DNA of 64,000 bases from Bugula neritina (Eukaryota; Bryozoa; Gymnolaemata; Cheilostomatida; Bugulidae): contig OZ037767.1 of NCBI GenBank assembly GCA_964035545.1, forward strand, positions 12,693,081-12,757,080, given 5' to 3'. This document shows, in pieces, positions 16,101 through 27,769 of this stretch (within the stretch, counting starts at the first letter, position 1; every line of letters starts with the position of its first letter). Under the pieces are notes generated by a model, which ran no database searches, had not been told where the DNA came from, and saw only the letters and a list, made by a program, of their open reading frames with translations. A program made the position numbers and the translations under genes.

Positions 16101-19100
16101 ACCAATATTCCAATTTTTGCTTGATTGAACAAGTTGAAAACTTTATCAAGTTAAAACAGGTTATTCAAGCAGAGTATTGTTCAGGCTTATCAAACCAGTT
16201 TTGATCTTGTTAGAAAAGTAGCATCAAGCAAAATGAACTGTGACTATAAGCTCAAAGTGATAGTGAGTGTTAATTGATTGATTGTTAATTGATGGTGTCA
16301 ACTAATTGAGTGTTGATAGATAGTGAGTGTCAATTGATTGTGAGTGTCAATTGATTGTGAGAGTCAATTGATTATAAGTTTAAACCACAACATAAATTTA
16401 GAGTGACAGACAAGAAATAAATGATATTACATAACTGGACAGTAATTATCAGGTAGAGAAGCAGGAAAATATAACATGTATTTACTTACATGCTGTTGAA
16501 AAGAAAGTAAACACAACTAATTAGTATTATCGATAAAGGAAATAATGCATGATTTATAAAACATTAGTTTCGGTTTATAGCAAAGCAAACTTCAAATGAT
16601 ATTTTGATATAGCATTTACTATATTAGTACATTGCTTGAGATAATCTAATGCAAGATATATATAATAATGACGAATGAATACATGCATTTTCATTTGTTA
16701 GAGGAAATATTACACAAGACAAAGGGCCAGATTAGTGATAGTGTGAAGAGATTAACACATTTGAACTGTGCAATTGCTGTACAGGTGTACACGTAGATAG
16801 TATTTACTTTTGGATTAGTTGTGTACGTGCATATGAAGTGTGTTGGATCAACATACATGCATTACACATTCCACACAATTAGAACGGCGTTCATTATAGA
16901 GATTGTCTGAGAATTGTGGAATATGATTTGCTCTGGAAAATGTAAATTTGTATCAAGAACCAAAAGGTTTGAGGTAAAAGAGTGCTTTAATACTGAATGC
17001 ATGTTAGTAGACTAGATAGTATTACATCAGTCTAAATAGGTCAACGCAGTGAGTGTGAATATCAAGGTACTGAGTCTAGAAATACAATATGTATGCCATG
17101 ATAAAAGTGACTAACAATTGAATAGAAGACATTTGAAAGGAAATCCAAAGATTTCAGCAACACAAAAGTATTTCTGAATACCATTGTAGCAGCACCTGCA
17201 CAGAATGCCTTACATCGAAGGGTATTTATTTGAGATGATTAAAAAGAGCAAATAAAATCTGATAGATTAGAGTTGAAGTATAACAGAACAATTTCAAGTA
17301 ACGAAAGACAGAATATTCTGTGGAACATGAAAATGACTATATAGTGTGTCAATAGTGAGTACATGGTATGAGGTATATTATAATATAGAGTATATAGTAG
17401 TGAGTACATAGTATGAGGTAGATAATAATATACAATATATAGTAGTGAGTACACAGTATGAGGTAGATAATAATATAGAGTATATAGTAGTGAGTACAGC
17501 GTGAGCAGTAGTGAATAGAGAGTATATAGAGTAGTGAGTACATAGTACATAGTTAGCATGGAAAAACATGAATGTTTGTTTGAGTAATGTGAGAGAGGAC
17601 ACAGATTAAGTAATGTGAGAGAGGGTAGTGAGAAGGGACAGTATAGTTTGAATAATGTGAGAGAGGGTAGTGAGTAGGGACAGCATAGTTTGAGTAATGT
17701 GAGAGAGGGTAGTGAGTAGGGACAGTATAGTTTAAGTAATGTGAGAGAGGGTAGTGAGTAGGGACAGCATAGTTTGAGTGATGTGAGAGAGGGTAGTGAG
17801 TAGGGACAGTATAGTTTGAGTAATGTGAGAGAGGGTAGTGAGTAGGGACAGTATAGTTTAAGTAATGTGAGAGAGGGTAGTGAGTAGGGACAGTATAGTT
17901 TGAGTAATGTGAGAGAGGGTAGTGAGTAGGGACAGTATAGTTTGAGTGATGTGAGAGAGGGTAGTGAGTAGGGACAGTATAGTTTGAGTAATGTGAGAGA
18001 GGGTAGTGAGTAGGGACAGTACAGTTTGAGTAGTGTGAGAGAGGGTAGTGAGTAGGGACAGTATAGTTTGAGTAATGTGAGAGAGAGGGTAGTGAGTAGG
18101 GACAGTATAGTTTGAGTACTGTGAGAGAGAGGGTAGTGAGTAGGGACAGTGTAGTTTGAGTAATGTGAGGGAGGGTAGTGAGAAGGGACAGTACAGTTTA
18201 AGTGATGTGAGAGAGGGTAGTGAGTAGGGACAGTACAGTTTGAGTAGTGTGAGAGAGGGTAGTGAGTAGGGACAGTATAGTTTGAGTAATGTGAGAGAGA
18301 GGGTAGTGAGTAGGGACAGTATAGTTTGAGTACTGTGAGAGAGAGGGTAGTGAGTAGGGACAGTGTAGTTTGAGTAATGTGAGGGAGGGTAGTGAGAAGG
18401 GACAGTACAGTTTAAGTGATGTGAGAGAGGGTAGTGAGTAGGGACAGTATAGTTTGAGTAGTGTGAAAGAGGGTAGTGAGAAGGGATAGTATAGTTTGAG
18501 TAATGTGAGAGAGGGTAGTGAGTAGGGACAGTATAGTTTGAGTAGTGTGAGAGAGGGTAGTGAGTAGGGACAGTACAGGTTGAGTAATGTGAGACAGGGT
18601 AGGATGTGTGCAGAGGTAATGAACAGGATCAACTGATTTGTTACCTAAACTTTCTTTCCTTACAGACACTCTTCTGTCGGAAGAACCTGACCAATCATGT
18701 GAGAGATTACAATCACTTGTCAAAATAAAATACGAACATTTCACTGTATTACTACAATGAGCTCCAGGTGTTCTCAGTTTAATACGAAACTAGCTGAATA
18801 TATTTCAGCAAATGAGACAGGTTATTATACAATCACTTAGGATATTATTCAAACCCTAATAGTATAATCCTATTGGCTGTTAGTGGGTAACACTTATAAT
18901 GACTCACTTCTCCGGGCAATAGAAGGATCAACTTCAACGTCCTTTTCAAAAGGTGTTCCACCATTCACCATCAGGTCATACTCCCTGAAACAAACAGATA
19001 ACTTTAACTCAAACATGGATACCTTCAATAGTACTGAAGGAAAAACCAGTACTGTTGAATCAGGATATACACTGTATTTCCATTACTTCACCTTATGCAA

Positions 19101-22100
19101 ATGGATGCTTGTACAAATAAATTTGTGGTTGAGGTTTGCATGGACTTATGGTTGTGTTTTCATTCGATGCAACTGTTTCCTAACATCGAATAAAAAATTT
19201 GAAGCTTGGAAACGTAGTGATAAATTGTCTGTTGAATTTCCAAGAGAAAAAGATATTGTTAGAAAGAAGTGAAAGACAACTAACATGTTTTTTGTAAGCT
19301 ATATATTATCTCCACTATGTGTCTCTATTTTAGTTGTAGTAGCAAAATGTAGTTCACACGTACATCATATGTTAAAAATAATTGCCACTTGCGACATTTC
19401 CACTTACTTATTGAGTATGAGCGTGCCATTCTCCTCAAACATTGGTTTAAACGCCCAGCCACAGCTTAGTTCTGACACTTTTTCTGGATCACCCTAAAGT
19501 AGACCATTAGACATACAGATTGCTTTCAGTAACTGAAGCTTGTCTTATGAATTCTCATAAAGATAGATTCAATAAAGAGTTAATTCGAAATGTCTGCTTC
19601 TCAGATGAAATATGTCTGGTAGAAATGCAGCAATGTCTGTCTATTTCTGTATTCTAGTAAATTATAGTATGAAGCGAAAGACTGCAATGTAACAGCAGAT
19701 TTTTGCCTAAAGCTATAACATATTTTATGACTCAGTATACTATAAAATGAAAGAGAGAAGTTAGCTTAGCTGCATTCACATTACTAGTGACTTGTGAGTT
19801 TATTCTGTGTGAAGATTATGCACATGAGTTTCAACTTACTAGCAGAATAATTGTAGTATTTAATTACCTCTTGCTTATATTGATGTGAAAAAAATCTTCA
19901 AACAATAATTTCTTTTTAAGCTACAGTATGTATATAAAACAAACATACTATTGTTGATAATACCCAATGCCCTAGTTCAAGTAATTTTGTAACAGCATCC
20001 GTGCTGACAGCAACAATGTTATGGCTATCACTAACAAGCATACAAAAGTGACTCACTTTCTTACCTCTTTTGAAAAAACCACACTGAGCTCTATAAGTAT
20101 TCCAATTTGATTACTCGGCTCTGCAATCCTAACAAAGCATTCAGAACTTTCCAGAGTAGTCGGTTTAACGAGAAATCTCCAGTTCCTGCCTTCCTTGTCA
20201 GTAACGTGTGCTAATGTTGTCACAATGTTGCTTAAGAACTAAAACCACAAGAGGAGACAATTAATAAATTACTTGTTCCAGTAACTAGAAAATAGCAAAT
20301 CAGATATTTTATGCTTATTTCTATTGAAATTTTTAAAAAAATTAATTATTTATCAAGAGATTATGTTCAGTATAGTGGCTGCAAAGAGGTAAGTAACCTT
20401 GGATCCATCGAATAGAGAAAGACGGGCCAGTCTAGAGTGCACCACAACCTTTTCACCTGGTAGCGGAATGTTTTTAGCTTCTAACAAAGTAACAACCTTC
20501 TGAATCCGAGCAGTTCTTGGGCGCACCTAAAACATTGAACAATAGTAAGCAGTGCAATGACCTATTTCAACATCATCAATGTAGTGTCAAGTATGTCATG
20601 TAATCAGATGAAATAAATCCATAAGTTATAAAGATTTTGTAAATAAAAAGTTTTTTCTAGACTTAGGCAAACAAAATGAAAAAGATTATGACCATATGCA
20701 AAATAATGAAGTTGCAATGATGGTATCAAGACCCCATGGACAAGAGATGTGCAAGAAGTAAGTCTCATACTCTAACACCAAAATACACACATATCTCTGT
20801 TGAATAGAGCAAAAGATTACAGAACCCTCAGAGTTGAAAAGTATAATCTGAATATTAGCATTCTGTAAAAGGAAAAACTACATAACTTGATCAAGTGCAT
20901 GATACCATGAATTAGACTCACTTTGTTAGTTGCTGGGTTATAGAGAGAAAGACCCCACCTTGTTAATAGCTAGGTTATAGAGAGAAAGACCCACCTTGTT
21001 AGTAGCTGGGTTATAGAGAGAAAGACCCACCTTGTTAGTAGCTGGGTTATAGAGAGAAAGACCCACCTTGTTAGCTGCTGGGTTACAGAGAGAAAGACCC
21101 ACCTTGTTAGTAGCTGGGTCACAGAGAGAAAGACTCACCTTGTTAGCTGCTGGGTTATAGAAGAGAAAGACCCACCTTGTTAGTAGCTGAGTTATAGAGA
21201 GAAAGACCCACCTTGTTAGTAGCTGGGTTATAGAGAGAAAGACCCACCTTGCTAGTAGCTGGGTTATATAAAGACTCACCTTGTTAGTAGCTGGGTTATA
21301 GAAGAGATCTTTATAGAAGAGGTTGGAGTTGCTGAGTTTAACTGCACCATAGTTGAGCAGAGTATGCTTCTCATTGAGAGAGTGGAGGCGGGCGCTAGTA
21401 GGTAACCGAAAGCCGGGTGGTACAGCTCCAAATGCGTGTAGCACGTCTGTGGCGCTTGTCTGTGGAAACAGTTTAGCCATATTCAAAATAGTTGAATAAA
21501 ATGACATTGCTTTAATAATTGGACGTGTGACAACTGTAGGTGACAAAACTACAGATAAGTACAGACTAAGAAAGCCGGTGCTTAAGAAAAAGTGTTAATC
21601 ACAGCTTGCACTTTCTACAACCACCACCACCACTACTAGGACCACCACCACTACTAGGACCACCACCACCACTACTATTAGTACTACCGCCACCACCACT
21701 ACTAGGACTACCATCACCACCACTACTAGAATTACCATCACCACCACTACTAGCACCACCACGACCACTACTAATACTACTGCCACCACCATCACTGCTA
21801 CCACCACTACTAAGACTACTAGTACCACTACTATCCCCAGCAGTACTAATACTACTAGTGCCACCCGTACTACCAGTACCACCACTACTACTAGTACTAC
21901 AACCACCACCTTCACCACCACTACTGCTACTACTACTGCTGCTGCTACTACTACTACTGCTACTGCTACTGCTACTGCTACTGCTGCTGCTGCTGCTGCT
22001 GCTACTACTGCTACTACTGCTACTACTGCTACTACTACTGCTACTACTACTGCTACTACGACTACTACTACTGCTGCTACTACTGCTACTACTGCTACTA

Positions 22101-23330
22101 CTACTACTACTACTGCTGCTACTACTGCTGCTGCTGCTACAAGAATTAGCTTTTGTAAATACAACAGTATAATCACTATAATGTATAGAAGACCATTTAT
22201 AACTGCAACTACTAAAAACCCCAAAACATTTCATCACCTCACTGAGAGCCTTCTTAATGCTGCCCCACAATTCCTTGCCAGTTCGTGGAGACGTGGGCGT
22301 CTGCGGATCATCTTCAGTCATGAGATCAGAATACTTGACGTGGGGTTTCAGGAAGTTGCTGGGTACTAACCCTGTCTCCCCGTTTTGGTTCTCACAAACC
22401 CACCAGCTGTCATCTCTAAGAAGTATTGAAATAAGTTGCAGGCTGCCTGACTACTAAATATAATAAATATTAGTCTCATTTATACTACTACTTTGAAGTT
22501 ATGTCCTCTACACTTTAGAGAGTTCACACTACTATATTTGTACCCATTTCCTGTTTACCCATAATCCTTCTATTTCCTGTGTCTCCATTAAATAAATGAT
22601 GAAATATCTTGCTTTACTTAATAATCTATTTACATTTAAGTTCAACAAAAACAACATGGCCACTGAATATCACAACAGGTTTACAATCAAATCAGCCAGA
22701 TGACTTGTCCAAATAAACAGATAGAAAAAAAATTGCCCTAATATGATGGTTGCTCACAGTTTAAGCTCTTCCCACTTGTTGTTACTATATATATGCTGTG
22801 TTTATATGATAAAAGATTCAACTTAATGAACCAGTGTCTGATCCACATATTTATAAACCCTACAAATTATTGTAAATACACAGATGAGTTACAAGCATCA
22901 ATACACCAAGATAAAACCAGCAAGCCAGCCTAGTAGTCTATCACGATGATTAAACTGTAATCAATATGGCTGCCGCTAAGTGCTGCCATTGAGTCATACC
23001 GAACAGAGCGTAAGATGACAATTTCGCCAGCCTTCACCTCCAAGTCACCTTTCTTCTGCGCAACAAAGTCGTACAAGAGTTCGTATTCTGGCTCGACTTT
23101 GATCTAGAAGATATTCATACACATTCACAGCATGCTACAGAATAATCAGCTGCGCCGAATATACAACTGAGCGAGTAAACCTCAGAAGTAGAAGTAGTTA
23201 CACTGGTAACTTTTGTGTCTAAATGTTTAAGAAATAATATAAATATACAGTACAAGAACATAAATAACATAATATACTATATATACTATATATAACAGAA
23301 TAATATAATTAGTGCTTGTGCATGTACATG

Positions 23331-23405
<75 letters not shown>

Positions 23406-26400
23406 CATACGTCCACACGTACGTATGCACCCATGCATTTACAATAAAAACTAAAGCAATTTTTAGATATTATTTTTTGTATTAACACTAGTAGTTCAAT
23501 GCTAGTGGCACATTCATACTTTAAATCTCATACAGCAATGCAATGCAGCATACAAGATCTCAGAAAAGAAGTTGCTTAACTTAAATCAACAAATTCAAGT
23601 ATTATAAAATATAACAGATTAACTGTTGTGAGTACAGAGCACCAATGTCTCTCACATTGGGTAGTCAATCAATAGCAATTATGCAATATGGCTGGACAGT
23701 AAACACACTCGGTGTAGGTAGGTAGGTGCAGTAATGGAGAAATTGAAAAAAGCCTGTGTTCTAGATTAAAGATATAGCAAAAGAAGTTGTGTTCTTGCAA
23801 GAAATTCAACCCCACCCCAAACCAAAATTTAATGATAAAAAAGAACTTAGGCAATCTCAATTTCTCCACTACTGCTCCTTCGTATACTGAAAGGTAAACA
23901 TACATCAGAATCGTCTTCTCCATTTCCTTCCTCTTCAACTTCCTCCTCGACCTCTTCCTCTTCATATTCGGAGTCGTCTTCTTCATACGAACCTTCCTCG
24001 TCCGTATATTCCTCTGTAATAGTCATACAGTATACAGCAACCATACGACTATCACGTACATAGCTCATAATACATAGATGTAGAACAATAGTAGGACAAG
24101 CGCATAATTCATAATATTTAGATGTAGAACAATAATAAAGAAGGAATATAGCTTTTAAGGAATAGATATAGAACAGTAACAGAACATACACATGCTTAGG
24201 TAAGGTATAGATCATATTATTAGACATGATAGTGTGTTGTCTATTGCAGACCAAATGTATTATAGTCATAGACTGAGTTATTTTGCATTGTAGACTTAGT
24301 TCTAAAACACTCTGTCAACACACCCTCGCCTTCTTCTTCCTCCCCTTCTTCTTCATATTCTCCATCCTCATCTACACCATCTTCCTCAGAGTTCAGCTCC
24401 TCCTTGATTTTCCTAAATTAAAAAAACTCTAGATTTAAAGACAACTTTCAACATGAAAAGTTTTTGTTCCTGTAAAACTCACGCAAGTTTATAGTCACCA
24501 TCCCTGTGAGAAAACCCCTGGCGGAAAGGGTCTTTTTAAAGTGGGCTAAGGACTTATTCAGATAGGGCACAGGAGCAGTCAAAACATCACCAATAGCCTT
24601 TGTCGGAGTTCAAAACCATGACTTCGTGTTTACTAGGCAAACGCTTTAATCCCTAGACCACGGCTGCTCCCTTCCTTTTACCCGTAAAAAAATTTCTAAC
24701 TTTTATAAATATTTCTCTTGTTTTATTAAAATACTGCCCATAACATTTTTCTCAATTTATCATTTTACATTTGTCATTATCACAATTTTCCAAAAGACTT
24801 TTTTTTAGCAATAAATGCATATAACATTTCACTTTCGTTTTATATATATGAGACAACCAATGAAAATAACAATTTAGACTTGCAAATGAGTTTGAGAGTT
24901 ATCCATAGTGAGGCTAAAGCATTTTTTTATTCTGTTTATCTGGTATGCCTATATTCAAAACTACAACACATGAAAAAGCCACTCTTAGAGTATCAGAGAA
25001 TGCAGGGAAAAGCAACATAAAGAAAAATTATAGCACATCTGATGTGGCTTATTCATGTATAAAATTGTATAAATAATATGCAATGCAGCGAAATAAGAAG
25101 TGTGTGGCAGAGTAAAGCTCATAACAGGGTAGTCATATTCATATGAAATAATTTGAGCACACATTCATGGGTGAAGTTAGCCTTACCGAGCATATTCCTG
25201 ATCGTCACTGTCGAATACACAACATACACACAGCATATGAATAGAGCTTGCATTGGAAAACACCAATACAAGTTCAACTTCAATTAAGCTCTTACTTTAA
25301 GCTAAGTTTTCATGAATTGCGTCAACGGCACCAAGTGCTGCCGTCACAATTGAAGAGTTAATTTTTACTGACTGTTACGTAAAAATTGTGCTAATATAAA
25401 AGAAACACATGTCAAACTTCGTCGAAGTTGTCCGATTTTTTATAAAAAATTGTTTAGATGCTATCTTTATCTAGTAAGAATGAACAAACAAATCGCAGCT
25501 GTGTTATAGTTTAGTTTCATTACTTTTGGAATCTGGATTATGTACTACCATACCACGTATATACTCGCATAATGTGCATCTCCACCTTTCTATACTATAA
25601 ACTCTACGCATGCATATATTTTATATCAGACTTTCTGGCACCATATAAACTCTAGAGTATTCTAAGATTATAGAATAAACTTTACTTCTATTCCATGAAA
25701 AAATACTACTCGGGTATACCTGTGATATACTACCTAGGTTTACCTGTAATATACTATCCAGGTTTACCTGTAATATACTACTTAAGTTGCGTTTATACAT
25801 CTGCTGAAAAAAGTACCGAGTTTAAGTTAATAACGCTGTTCCGGGTACCCCTTTATAGTCAAACTTAAACTCGTTGAAATCATATTGATGCGGTTGCTCA
25901 CTTTTTGAAATTGAAATTTGACTCGCATAATAGCTATTTGATGCCCTTTGTAAACGTCGTGAATTAGTGAAGCGGAAAGCATAAAAGCGATAATTGAGAA
26001 GGCGTAGGCTATATAATTATAACCGTATAAGTACGTTGTCTAATCGCCAAAGTAATAACTAAATAACGATGTTTACAATGAGTTATTACTCCTATTCTAA
26101 AATTGGCCGATTAAGTTATCACAGTACAAAAATTTCAACGGGTGGCTTTTACAATGCAATTCAACTCGGAGAAATTTCAACCCGGCCAAATTGAAATTTT
26201 GACCGAAAATCGTGAAGGTATAAACGCAACTTAAGGTTTACCTGTAATATACTACCTAGATTTACCTGTAATATACAACCTAGGTTTACCTGTAATATAC
26301 TACCTAGATTTACATGTAACATACTACCTAGATTTACCTGTAATATACTACCTAGGTTTACCTGTAATATACTACCTAGGTTTACCTGTAATAGTCTTCT

Positions 26401-27769
26401 TCAGTCTCATCTGGCTCCAGTTTCTTTTCCATTTCTTTCACCTGGTCCTAAAGTTTCCATTACAAACACTCAACAGTTATTGTAACCAGGCTTTGAGCAA
26501 TTACTTCAAAATTTATTGAGTTTAGGGAAAATTAGCAGCAGAAAAGGCAATAGTATGATTATAATAACTTCAAATATGTACTACAACCTGATTGATTCAT
26601 TATAACCAGTATATCAACATTTAATCAACATAATCAGTTTATCAACATTTAATCAACACAATCAGTTTATCAACATTTAATCAACATAATCAGTATATCA
26701 CCATTTAATCAACTCAATCAGTTTATCAACACTTTAGTCCACCCACCAACATCTTAGTGAGTCGTTTAACTTCATCATCTTTCTTCGAGTCAAAATTTGA
26801 CATTTTTGTTGGTTCATCAGTTTTTGTCATTTTAGTTATCCTGTTGTTGAGATCTGTCATATCATTTCTCATATCGACACAACTAAATTATACAATAACA
26901 TAACTGAATTATACATCACCATAGCTTCATAATACATCAGTTTAGCTAAAATATATAGTATTATTAATTAGCCATTTTGATGTATTATATTATTATATTG
27001 CAATCACAAGCCTTAGTATGCGTAGAAAGTTCCATTTATTTATAGAATTAAAAGTTTTCCATACTCACTCCTGATAAAATCTTTTCAATTTGTCTTGTCT
27101 GTTGGATGCAGAGGGGTTATTGAATACAGTGGCACACTCCTTTTGAAGTTTATCCAGCTAAAATGGTATTTATATAAGTTTACAGCTTGCTTAGGTGGAA
27201 TGAAAATACAAAAACTTATAAGTCAAAAATAATTTATTAAAATCGGACTAAATAAAAGACTGAATGAGATTTTATTCAAGCATTTAACTCATTATAACAG
27301 AAAGATTATTGTACAAATAGGTTCTTATTTCAACAAATTTAGCCTTTATACACAAATATAAGCAGGCCAACATATTATATAACCAAGTCAAAAGGCATAT
27401 ATAATACATTGTATTGCATGTACCAGATAATCATTCTATGGTAAAGTAAGCAAAGCTTGGAACTATCAATCACTAACTCAACCTGATATAAGGATGCAAC
27501 TTTAGTAAGTGGCTATTCTCATCTTCTCACAGCAAATAGGAAGGAGTGATATGAAGCATTGAGAAGAAACTTAATAGTTCAACAATTAAAATAACCATGC
27601 TATTTCTTATATATTATGTGGCTATTACATATTATACTATGTTATGTAATATATATAGGTGTTTTACAAACTCTATAGTAAGCATGATAAATTTGTCAAC
27701 CTTTTTCTTCAAGGCATCAGCTTCCTTTGCTAAATGCTTCAAGGACGGAGTAGGTGTTTTGCCTGACAT
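10166..27769 (-). CDS. NPHP1: Nephrocystin-1, complete 20-exon gene
   Basis: Scaffold of the ciliary transition zone and cell junctions. Exons (minus): 27769-27701, 27157-27069, 26882-26747, 26447-26386, 25207-25187, 24412-24324, 24013-23904, 23103-23000, 22415-22238, 21459-21280, 20526-20398, 20238-20065, 19493-19408, 18984-18908, 15359-15263, 14113-14001, 13562-13489, 13172-13128, 10687-10574, 10321-10166. All junctions are GT-AG and phase-matched, giving 2103 nt and 700 aa; human is about 730. Order: N-terminal coiled coil (about 8-118), Glu/Asp-rich tract (126-192), SH3 domain (about 195-250, DDSWWVCENQNGETGLVPSNF), then the conserved C-terminal half with DVLHAFGAVPPGFR, IPLPGE, LARLSLFDGSK, ELSCGWAF, GGTPFEKDVEVDPSIARR and EYEPFDM near the end. 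The acidic tract after the SH3 is shorter than in vertebrates. Exon 5 is only 21 nt. The exon 1 donor (GTTGAC) is the weakest call. Introns 3, 4, 10 and 15 carry tandem arrays right beside their donors. Confidence 0.95.
11581..11966. mobile_element. MITE-like element with TCCAGATAGACGA inverted ends
   Basis: TCCAGATAGACGACC at 11581 is repeated in inverted form as GATCGTCTATCTGGA ending at 11966, enclosing about 360 bp with no coding capacity. It lies in NPHP1 intron 18. A related half-site (TTCCAGTTAGACGACG) sits 20 bp inside the left end, and a related phrase (GTTGTCCAGTTGGGGTCATC) on the right. No target duplication was confirmed. Only one copy is in the window. Confidence 0.45.
14494..15262 (-). 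repeat. 22-23 bp minisatellite starting at the NPHP1 exon 15 splice donor
   Basis: About 35 tandem units of CTATACCAGCTATATTTACTA type on the plus strand. The array begins at the first base of NPHP1 intron 15. Reading the minus strand from exon 15, the sequence is GA|GTAAGTATAG and then degenerate units with GTATAGTGAG, GTAAGTATGG and GTAAGTACAA, before settling into near-identical GTATAGTATAGTAAATATAG units. A few units carry a 2-bp TA expansion (near 14905 and 14978). Homogeneous copies lie far from the exon and diverged ones next to it. Confidence 0.9.
15548..15705. repeat. 20-bp tandem repeat, about 8 copies
   Basis: Unit close to CATATCAATATAGAATAGTG, with variants CATGTCAATATAGAATAATG and others, in NPHP1 intron 14. 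Seen directly. Confidence 0.85.
15950..16005 (-). mobile_element. Fragment of tRNA-like SINE head
   Basis: The reverse complement reads TTTGGTCTAATGGTTAGAGT then TGGTGGCTTAGTATGTGC, close to the A-box region of the SINE copies elsewhere in this window (GTGGTCTAGTGGTTAGAG... CTTAGTAAACA). The B-box and tail are not recognisable, so it is a decayed fragment. Confidence 0.5.
17345..17545. repeat. Tandem repeat, about 58-62 bp units
   Basis: Three to four copies of a unit built on GTATATAGTAGTGAGTACA and TATGAGGTAGATAATAATA, in NPHP1 intron 14. Confidence 0.8.
17578..18602. repeat. 42-bp minisatellite, about 24 copies
   Basis: Unit begins AGTTTGAGTAATGTGAGAGA and ends GTAGTGAGTAGGGACAGTAT. A longer segment (about 18010-18200) is repeated almost exactly at about 18230-18420, including the same GAGAGAGAGG and GAGGGAGGG variants. 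This shows a block duplication within the array. It lies in NPHP1 intron 14, about 300 bp from the exon 14 donor. Confidence 0.95.
20920..21280 (-). repeat. 36-bp minisatellite made of exon end plus splice donor (NPHP1 intron 10)
   Basis: About ten tandem units follow NPHP1 exon 10. Each repeats the last 20 or so coding bases (TATAACCCAGCTACTAACAAG, encoding YNPATNK) followed by a donor, GTGAGT or GTGGGT, and CTTTCTCTC. The first unit after the exon is shorter. The unit of 36 bp is 12 codons, and most of the array stays open in frame with exon 10, so use of a downstream donor would add 12-residue repeats. Confidence 0.95.
21606..22142. repeat. Compound trinucleotide repeat (CCA/CTA/CTG family)
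   Basis: Interrupted runs of CAC, TAC and TGC triplets across NPHP1 intron 9. Three-base periodicity leaves all frames open on both strands (Ser-, Val-, Leu- or Pro-rich), so the open frames here are artefacts. The donor of exon 9 is about 95 bp away. Confidence 0.95.
23337..23401. repeat. (TA)n microsatellite
   Basis: Pure TA run in NPHP1 intron 7, preceded by GTACATGTACATGTA. Confidence 0.95.
23728..23875. mobile_element. MITE family A, copy 1
   Basis: About 148 bp bounded by inverted ends GCAGTAATGGAGAAATTGA and TCAATTTCTCCACTACTGC. A second copy at 44645-44794 shares the interior phrases TGTTCTAGATTA, AGAAGTT(G/A)TGTTCTTGC and AAAGAACTTAGGC. No coding capacity. It sits about 30 bp downstream of NPHP1 exon 7. 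Confidence 0.8.
24495..24675 (-). mobile_element. tRNA-derived SINE copy in NPHP1 intron 5
   Basis: On the minus strand the head reads GTGGTCTAGGGATTAAAGCG (A-box-like), then CCTAGTAAACACGAAGTCATG, a degraded B-box (GGTTTTGAACTCC), GCTATTGGTGATG and a tail with GTCCTTAGCCCACTTTAAA and CACAGGGATGGTGACTATAAA. Shared with copies at 48942-49125 and 59527-59762. Confidence 0.75.
25707..26390 (-). repeat. 24-bp minisatellite copying the NPHP1 exon 4 splice donor, split by a MITE
   Basis: Exon 4 ends GACTATTACAG|GTAAACC on the minus strand. The array that follows repeats ATATTACAG|GTAAACCTAGG units, each copying the exon end and donor. About seven units lie beside the exon (26235-26390). About three more lie at 25707-25781, on the other side of a 445-bp insertion. 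The array came first and the insertion second. Confidence 0.9.
25786..26230. mobile_element. piggyBac-like MITE with TTAA target duplication
   Basis: Inverted ends GTTGCGTTTATAC and GTATAAACGCAAC are flanked on both sides by TTAA (25782-25785 and 26231-26234). Flanking array units join cleanly across the TTAA, so the insertion is precise. The 445-bp interior has no open frame. TTAA duplication is typical of piggyBac elements; the family call is inference. Confidence 0.75.
26589..26735. repeat. 28-29 bp tandem repeat beside the NPHP1 exon 3 donor
   Basis: About five copies of a unit containing ATCAACATTTAATCAACATA and ATCAGTTT. The array starts about 12 bp into intron 3. The unit on the minus strand contains ATGTTGAT, similar to the exon 3 end ATGTTG|GTGG, but copying of the donor itself is not clear. 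Confidence 0.8.

Noticed and set aside
18198-18744. Leu/Ser/Pro-rich repeated frames over the 42-bp array
   Set aside because: Repeat artefact inside NPHP1 intron 14; exon 14 and 15 phases match directly without it.
21595-22321. Poly-Ser, poly-Val and poly-Leu open frames
   Set aside because: A trinucleotide repeat keeps all frames open; the NPHP1 exon 9 at one end explains the only real protein sequence.
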